Translations under genes and position numbers: made by a program
Notes under the pieces: model-generated
The model's database searches: none
What the model was told of the DNA's origin: nothing
Seen by the model: the letters and a program-made list of their open reading frames with translations, nothing else
In this document: in pieces, positions 56,169-64,000 of the stretch
Numbering within the stretch: position 1 is the stretch's first letter
Layout: each line of letters begins with the position of its first letter
NCBI RefSeq assembly: GCF_029871235.1
Contig: NZ_SSOM01000073.1
Coordinates: forward strand, 532,479-596,478
Length of the DNA: 64,000 nt
Source: Pseudomonas sp. BN411
Lineage (GTDB): Bacteria; Pseudomonadota; Gammaproteobacteria; Pseudomonadales; Pseudomonadaceae
Reading direction: 5' to 3'

Positions 56169-56201
56169 GACCGGCCAGATGCCACCCGCATCTGGCCGGT
56201 C
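56169..56201 (+). repeat. 14-bp perfect hairpin before the permease genes
   Basis: GACCGGCCAGATGC-CACCC-GCATCTGGCCGGTC: perfect 14-bp stem, 5-nt loop, no U-tract. It probably stabilises the 3' end of the binding-protein mRNA or partly blocks read-through, giving more binding protein than permease. Confidence 0.7.
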
Positions 56202-56353
56202 GGTGTATTCCGGGAAACTGCTGAAGTCCTTTTCTGCTTGAGCCGGGCGGGGAACCGCTCGATTTGACATGGTTTTTCAGTGGTGCCCGTCTGATTCCAC
56301 TCGCGGGAGCTGGCCGAACCCAAGGCCGGACCCCCAAAAGACGAGACAGAGTG

Positions 56354-57268
<915 letters not shown>

Positions 57269-57271
57269 ATC

Positions 57272-58554
<1,283 letters not shown>

Positions 58555-58558
<4 letters not shown>

Positions 58559-59430
58559 GCGACCAAAACATCCTCAGCGTCGAGCACCTGATGATGCACT
58601 TCGGTGGCATCAAGGCGCTCAACGACGTCAGCCTGAAGATCAAGCGCGGCTCGATCTCCGCGCTGATCGGCCCCAACGGTGCCGGCAAGACCACCGTATT
58701 CAACTGCCTGACCGGCTTCTACAAGGCCACCGGCGGACGCATCCAGCTCAACACCCGTGGCGCGACCACGGACATCATCAAGGTGCTGGGCGAGCCCTTC
58801 CAGCCCACCGACTTCGTCAACCCGGCGCAGTTCGCCAGCCGCCTGCACTACAAGATGTTTGGCGGCACCCACCTGGTGAACCGCGCGGGCCTCGCGCGAA
58901 CCTTCCAGAACATCCGCCTGTTCCGGGAAATGTCGGTGGTGGAGAACCTGCTGGTGGCCCAGCACATGTGGGTCAACCGCAACCTGCTGGCCGGCGTGTT
59001 CAACACCCCGGGCTTCCGCAAGGCCGAGGACGATGCGCTGAACCACGCCTTCTACTGGCTGGAAGTGGTGGACCTGGTGGACTGCGCCAACCGCCTGGCC
59101 GGCGAACTCTCCTACGGCCAGCAGCGCCGCCTGGAGATCGCCCGCGCCATGTGCACCCGGCCGCAGCTGATCTGCCTCGACGAACCCGCCGCCGGCCTCA
59201 ACCCGGCCGAGACCGAAGCGCTCAGCCGGATCATCCGCAAGCTGCGCGACGAACACGACCAGACCGTACTGCTGATCGAACACGACATGGGCATGGTGAT
59301 GAGCATTTCCGACCACATCGTGGTGCTGGACCACGGCGAAGTGATTGCCGAAGGCAACCCCCACGATGTCCGCCACGATCCCAAGGTGATCGCCGCGTAC
59401 CTCGGCGCCGAAGAGGAGGAAGTGGCATGA
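58555..59430 (+). CDS. ABC transporter ATP-binding protein (LivG/BraF type)
   Basis: 291 residues. Walker A 'GPNGAGKTTVFNCLTG', signature 'LSYGQQRRLEIARAM', Walker B 'LICLDEPAAGL' and the H-loop 'LIEHDMGMVMSIS'. A longer insertion between Walker A and the signature (about residues 60-115, 'GATTDIIKVLGEPFQPTDF') is typical of BraF-type proteins. ATGA overlap at both ends. Confidence 0.95.
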
Positions 59431-60143
59431 GTGCACCCCTCCTGGAGTTCAAGGATGTCGACGTCTTCTACGGCCCGATCCAGGCACTGAAAAAGGTCAG
59501 CCTGCACATCAACGAAGGCGAGACGGTGAGCCTGATCGGCGCCAATGGCGCGGGCAAGTCCACTCTGCTGATGTCCATCTTCGGCCAGCCGCGCGCGGCC
59601 AACGGCGCCATCGTCTACGGCGGCACCGACATCACCCACAGGTCGGCGCACTATGTCGCGTCCAACGGCGTCGCCCAGTCGCCGGAAGGGCGCCGGGTGT
59701 TTCCTGACATGAGCGTGGAAGAGAACCTGCTGATGGGCACCATTCCCATCGGCATGGACCATGCGGACGAGGACATGCAACGCATGTTCGACCTCTTCCC
59801 GCGCTTGAAGGAACGGCGAAACCAGCGCGCCATGACCATGTCCGGCGGCGAACAGCAGATGCTCGCCATCGCCCGCGCGTTGATGAGCCGGCCCAAGCTG
59901 CTGCTGCTCGACGAGCCTTCCCTGGGCCTGGCGCCCATCGTGGTCAAGCAGATCTTCCAGACCCTCAAGGAACTGGCCCAGACCGGCATGACCATCTTCC
60001 TCGTGGAGCAGAACGCCAACCACGCGCTCAAGCTCTCCGACCGCGCCTACGTGATGGTCACCGGTGAAATCCGCATGAGCGGCACGGGCGAGGAACTGCT
60101 GGGCAACCAGGAAGTCCGCAACGCCTACCTCGGCGGGCACTGA
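59427..60143 (+). CDS. ABC transporter ATP-binding protein (LivF/BraG type)
   Basis: 238 residues starting at the overlapping ATG 59427 (MSAPLLEFKDVDVFYGPIQA). Walker A 'GANGAGKSTLLMS', signature 'MSGGEQQMLAIARALM', Walker B 'LLLLDEPSLGLAP', and 'LVEQNANHALKLSDR'. Last gene of the five-gene transporter operon. Confidence 0.95.
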   Translation: MSAPLLEFKDVDVFYGPIQALKKVSLHINEGETVSLIGANGAGKSTLLMSIFGQPRAANGAIVYGGTDITHRSAHYVASNGVAQSPEGRRVFPDMSVEENLLMGTIPIGMDHADEDMQRMFDLFPRLKERRNQRAMTMSGGEQQMLAIARALMSRPKLLLLDEPSLGLAPIVVKQIFQTLKELAQTGMTIFLVEQNANHALKLSDRAYVMVTGEIRMSGTGEELLGNQEVRNAYLGGH

Positions 60144-60174
60144 CCCGCCGCCTCCAACCTTTCCCCGAGCGTCT

Positions 60175-60211
60175 CCCCTCTCCCTTCAGGGAGAGGGGCC
60201 GGGGGAGAGGG
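60175..60211. repeat. Short repeat with hairpin after the ABC operon
   Basis: CCCCTCTCCCT-TCA-GGGAGAGGGG is a 10-11 bp stem-loop followed by CCGGGGGAGAGGG; related to the sequence at 46017. It could help stop the operon transcript. Confidence 0.6.
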
Positions 60212-60247
60212 CTGTTTGCTCACCCCAGGTCCACCAGGGAGTCCGCG

Positions 60248-61180
60248 ATGCAAACCCTTCGCTTTTTCACCAACGCCGACGTCGCCGCGGCGTTGCCTTA
60301 TCCACAACTGATCGAAGCCTTGCGCCACGGCCTGGCCAATCCGGCCGAGGCTCCGGTGCGCGCCTGCCATGCCCTGCCACAAGACGCCACGCTGCTCTGT
60401 ATGCCGGTCTGGCAGCAGGGGCAGGGCGTCGGCGTGAAGCTGGTCACGGTTTATCCCCACAACGGCGAAAAGGGCCTGCCCTCGGTCGCCGCGCTGTTCA
60501 CCCTGTTCGACGACGCCACCGGCAAGCCCCTGGCGGTGCTGGAGGCTTCCGAACTCACCGCCCGGCGCACCGCCTGTACGTCGGCCCTGGCCGCCAGCGC
60601 GCTGGTCCGGCACGACGCCAGCCGCTTGCTGGTGGTGGGCACCGGCACCCTGGCCGCGCACATGGTCCGCGCCCATTGCGTGGTGCGGCAGTACGAGCGT
60701 GTGGATATCTGGGGACGCCACCCGGAGAAGGCCGCCGGACTGGTGCGCACGCTGGCCGCCGAGGGCTACCCCGTGCACGTGGCGCCCGACCTGCAGACCT
60801 GCGCCCAGCAGGCTGATTGCATCAGCTGCGTCACCACCTCCACCTCGCCGCTGATCCTCGGTGACTGGCTGCGGCCGGGGACCCACCTCGACCTGGTGGG
60901 CGCCTTCCTGCCCAGCATGCGGGAAACCGACTGCGCCGCCGTGGCCCGCTCGCGCATCGTGGTCGACACCCGCGCCGGTGCGCTGGAGGAGGCCGGCGAC
61001 CTGCTCTTCGCCATCGCCGAGGGTGCCATCACCGAGCAGAGCATCCACTTCGAACTTGCTGACCTGCTGCATGGCCGTGGCCATCGTCAGACCAACAGCG
61101 AGATCACCCTGTTCAAGTCCGTGGGCTACGCCCTGGAAGACCTGATTGCGGCGCAGGTGCTGTTGTCCCAGGCCGCGTAG
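60248..61180 (+). CDS. Ornithine cyclodeaminase / mu-crystallin family protein
   Basis: 310 residues. 'MQTLRFFTNADVAAALPYPQ', 'GVKLVTVYPHNGEKGLPSVA' and the NAD(P)-binding 'LVVGTGTLAAHMVRAH' plus 'DLVGAFLPSMRETDCAAV' are family motifs. Members include ornithine cyclodeaminase, alanine dehydrogenase and ketimine reductases such as delta1-piperideine/pyrroline-2-carboxylate reductase. Being 100 bp after the transporter and near amaAB, a role as a piperideine-2-carboxylate reductase that makes pipecolate is the best guess, though not shown. Start ATG 60248, with no strong ribosome site (GGAGTCCGCG). Confidence 0.8.
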   Translation: MQTLRFFTNADVAAALPYPQLIEALRHGLANPAEAPVRACHALPQDATLLCMPVWQQGQGVGVKLVTVYPHNGEKGLPSVAALFTLFDDATGKPLAVLEASELTARRTACTSALAASALVRHDASRLLVVGTGTLAAHMVRAHCVVRQYERVDIWGRHPEKAAGLVRTLAAEGYPVHVAPDLQTCAQQADCISCVTTSTSPLILGDWLRPGTHLDLVGAFLPSMRETDCAAVARSRIVVDTRAGALEEAGDLLFAIAEGAITEQSIHFELADLLHGRGHRQTNSEITLFKSVGYALEDLIAAQVLLSQAA

Positions 61181-61199
61181 GTAGCGCTCCCACAGATGT

Positions 61200-61523
61200 T
61201 CAGAACTCTTCTTCCTCCGTGGCCTCGGGCAACTTGGCCGCCAACACCTCCACTCGCTCGATCTGTGGCGGCGTGCTGAACAGTTCTCCGGCACGTTCCA
61301 TCAAGGCGGCGGCCACCTGGCCGGCCATATGGGCCTGCAACCCACGTTCACTGTCGAAGGCATCGAAAATGCCGAAACTCTGGGGGCCCATGCGCAAGGC
61401 GAACCAGGCCGTGGTTTCGGGCTCTGCCTGCACCAGCGGCAGGCCGCCACGGAGGAATTCCTCCACTTCGGCGACTTTCCCCGGCCTGGCTTCCAGGCGT
61501 ACCAGCAAGGCGACTTTGACCAT
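61200..61523 (-). CDS. Antibiotic biosynthesis monooxygenase (ABM) domain protein
   Basis: 107 residues: 'VKVALLVRLEARPGKVAEVE', 'ETTAWFALRMGPQSFGIFDAF', a ferredoxin-like alpha+beta dimer fold. ABM proteins bind quinones or heme or act as cofactor-free oxygenases; this one cannot be assigned. Convergent with the ornithine-cyclodeaminase-type gene. AGGAG lies upstream. Confidence 0.8.
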   Translation of the reverse strand: MVKVALLVRLEARPGKVAEVEEFLRGGLPLVQAEPETTAWFALRMGPQSFGIFDAFDSERGLQAHMAGQVAAALMERAGELFSTPPQIERVEVLAAKLPEATEEEEF

Positions 61524-63650
<2,127 letters not shown>

Positions 63651-63768
63651 GTTGTTCTTATCCGTAAGACGTGGACGGGCGTGCCGAATCAAACGCGGGG
63701 ACTATGACAAAGACGTGACGGTGAGGCGAGGGGGATGTGATCGGGGTGGGATGTGGGTAAGTAAATCG

Positions 63769-64000
63769 ATGCCGCTGGGGGCATCGCGCTTTTCTTGTGG
63801 GGGCGAATTCATTCGCAAAGGGCAGCGCAGCTGCCCCAATTTGCGAGGCCGAACGGCAGACCTGCGGTCTGCTTAGCGATTGAAATCGCCCCCACAGGGT
63901 TTGGTGACCGGGCGTGCTAGCCCGCCAACAACCACACTCCGGCCCCGGCCGAGAGACCGCCAGCAATGCCGCCTGGGGGCATCGCGCTTTTCTTGTGGGG
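63769..64000. repeat. Tandemly duplicated REPIN region
   Basis: A REPIN variant (TGTGGGGGCGAATTCATTCG...GATTGAAATCGCCCCCACA, 63796-63896) is preceded by ATGCCGCTGGGGGCATCG at 63769, and that flank plus CGCGCTTTTCTTGTGGGG recurs at 63966-64000 with one extra C. The direct repeats are 197 bp apart. A second REPIN probably follows beyond the window. The 63651-63768 part shows no gene. Confidence 0.8.

Overview
The window is chromosomal DNA of a high-GC gammaproteobacterium, almost certainly a Pseudomonas sensu lato of the aeruginosa/resinovorans type. The reasons are the gene order, the azurin, the 464-residue DnaB with Pseudomonas-type ends, and the REP/REPIN repeats ('GTAGGAGC...', 'TGTAGGGGCGAATTCATTCGCC...'). 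From the left edge to about 35.2 kb the order (rhodanese, HDOD, motAB, rsgA, orn, queG, nnrD-tsaE-amiB-mutL-miaA-hfq-hflX-hflKC, DUF2065, hisZ, purA, tRNA-Leu, rnr-rlmB, rpsF-rpsR-DUF2232-rplI, dnaB, alr, GGDEF, ygiQ) matches what I recall of P. aeruginosa PAO1 around PA4956 to PA4928. I see no prophage, IS element, CRISPR array or integrase.

Left half (1-35.2 kb) is core. It holds a flagellar stator operon with a good sigma-28 promoter, the large tRNA/cell-wall/mismatch-repair/RNA-chaperone operon ending in hflKC, histidine and purine genes, a chemoreceptor inserted between purA and the tRNAs, two tandem identical tRNA-Leu(CAG) genes with a clear sigma-70 promoter, the rnr-rlmB pair, the S6/S18/L9 ribosomal operon, replicative helicase, alanine racemase, a membrane diguanylate cyclase and a YgiQ radical-SAM protein.

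Right half (35.2-64 kb) is more accessory, with REPINs in many intergenic gaps. It contains (i) a two-gene lipoprotein unit, a parallel beta-helix protein and a diheme cytochrome c, behind a perfect 18-bp palindrome. (ii) A three-gene operon of transglutaminase-DUF2126, ATP-grasp-alpha-E and transglutaminase proteins behind a consensus-like sigma-54 promoter; it looks like a peptide-ligation/cleavage system of unknown product. (iii) mscS-like channel, GNAT, DCC-family, LOG, LysE and azurin genes, plus a 21-codon small ORF with a strong Shine-Dalgarno. (iv) A lysine (pipecolate/2-oxoadipate) catabolic cluster hglS-lysR-amaB-amaA, followed by a five-gene branched-chain-amino-acid-type ABC transporter operon behind a perfect sigma-54 promoter, and an ornithine-cyclodeaminase/mu-crystallin-family gene that could supply a ketimine reductase step. 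(v) An ABM-domain protein, a 470-bp gap with two perfect DnaA boxes, an SDR and a glycerophosphodiester phosphodiesterase. The window closes in a partly tandemly duplicated REPIN.

The strongest leads are the sigma-54-linked transglutaminase/ATP-grasp/alpha-E operon, the elaborate nested inverted repeats between the ABC-transporter binding-protein and permease genes, the DnaA-box cluster, the beta-helix/diheme lipoprotein pair with its palindrome, and the small ORF.
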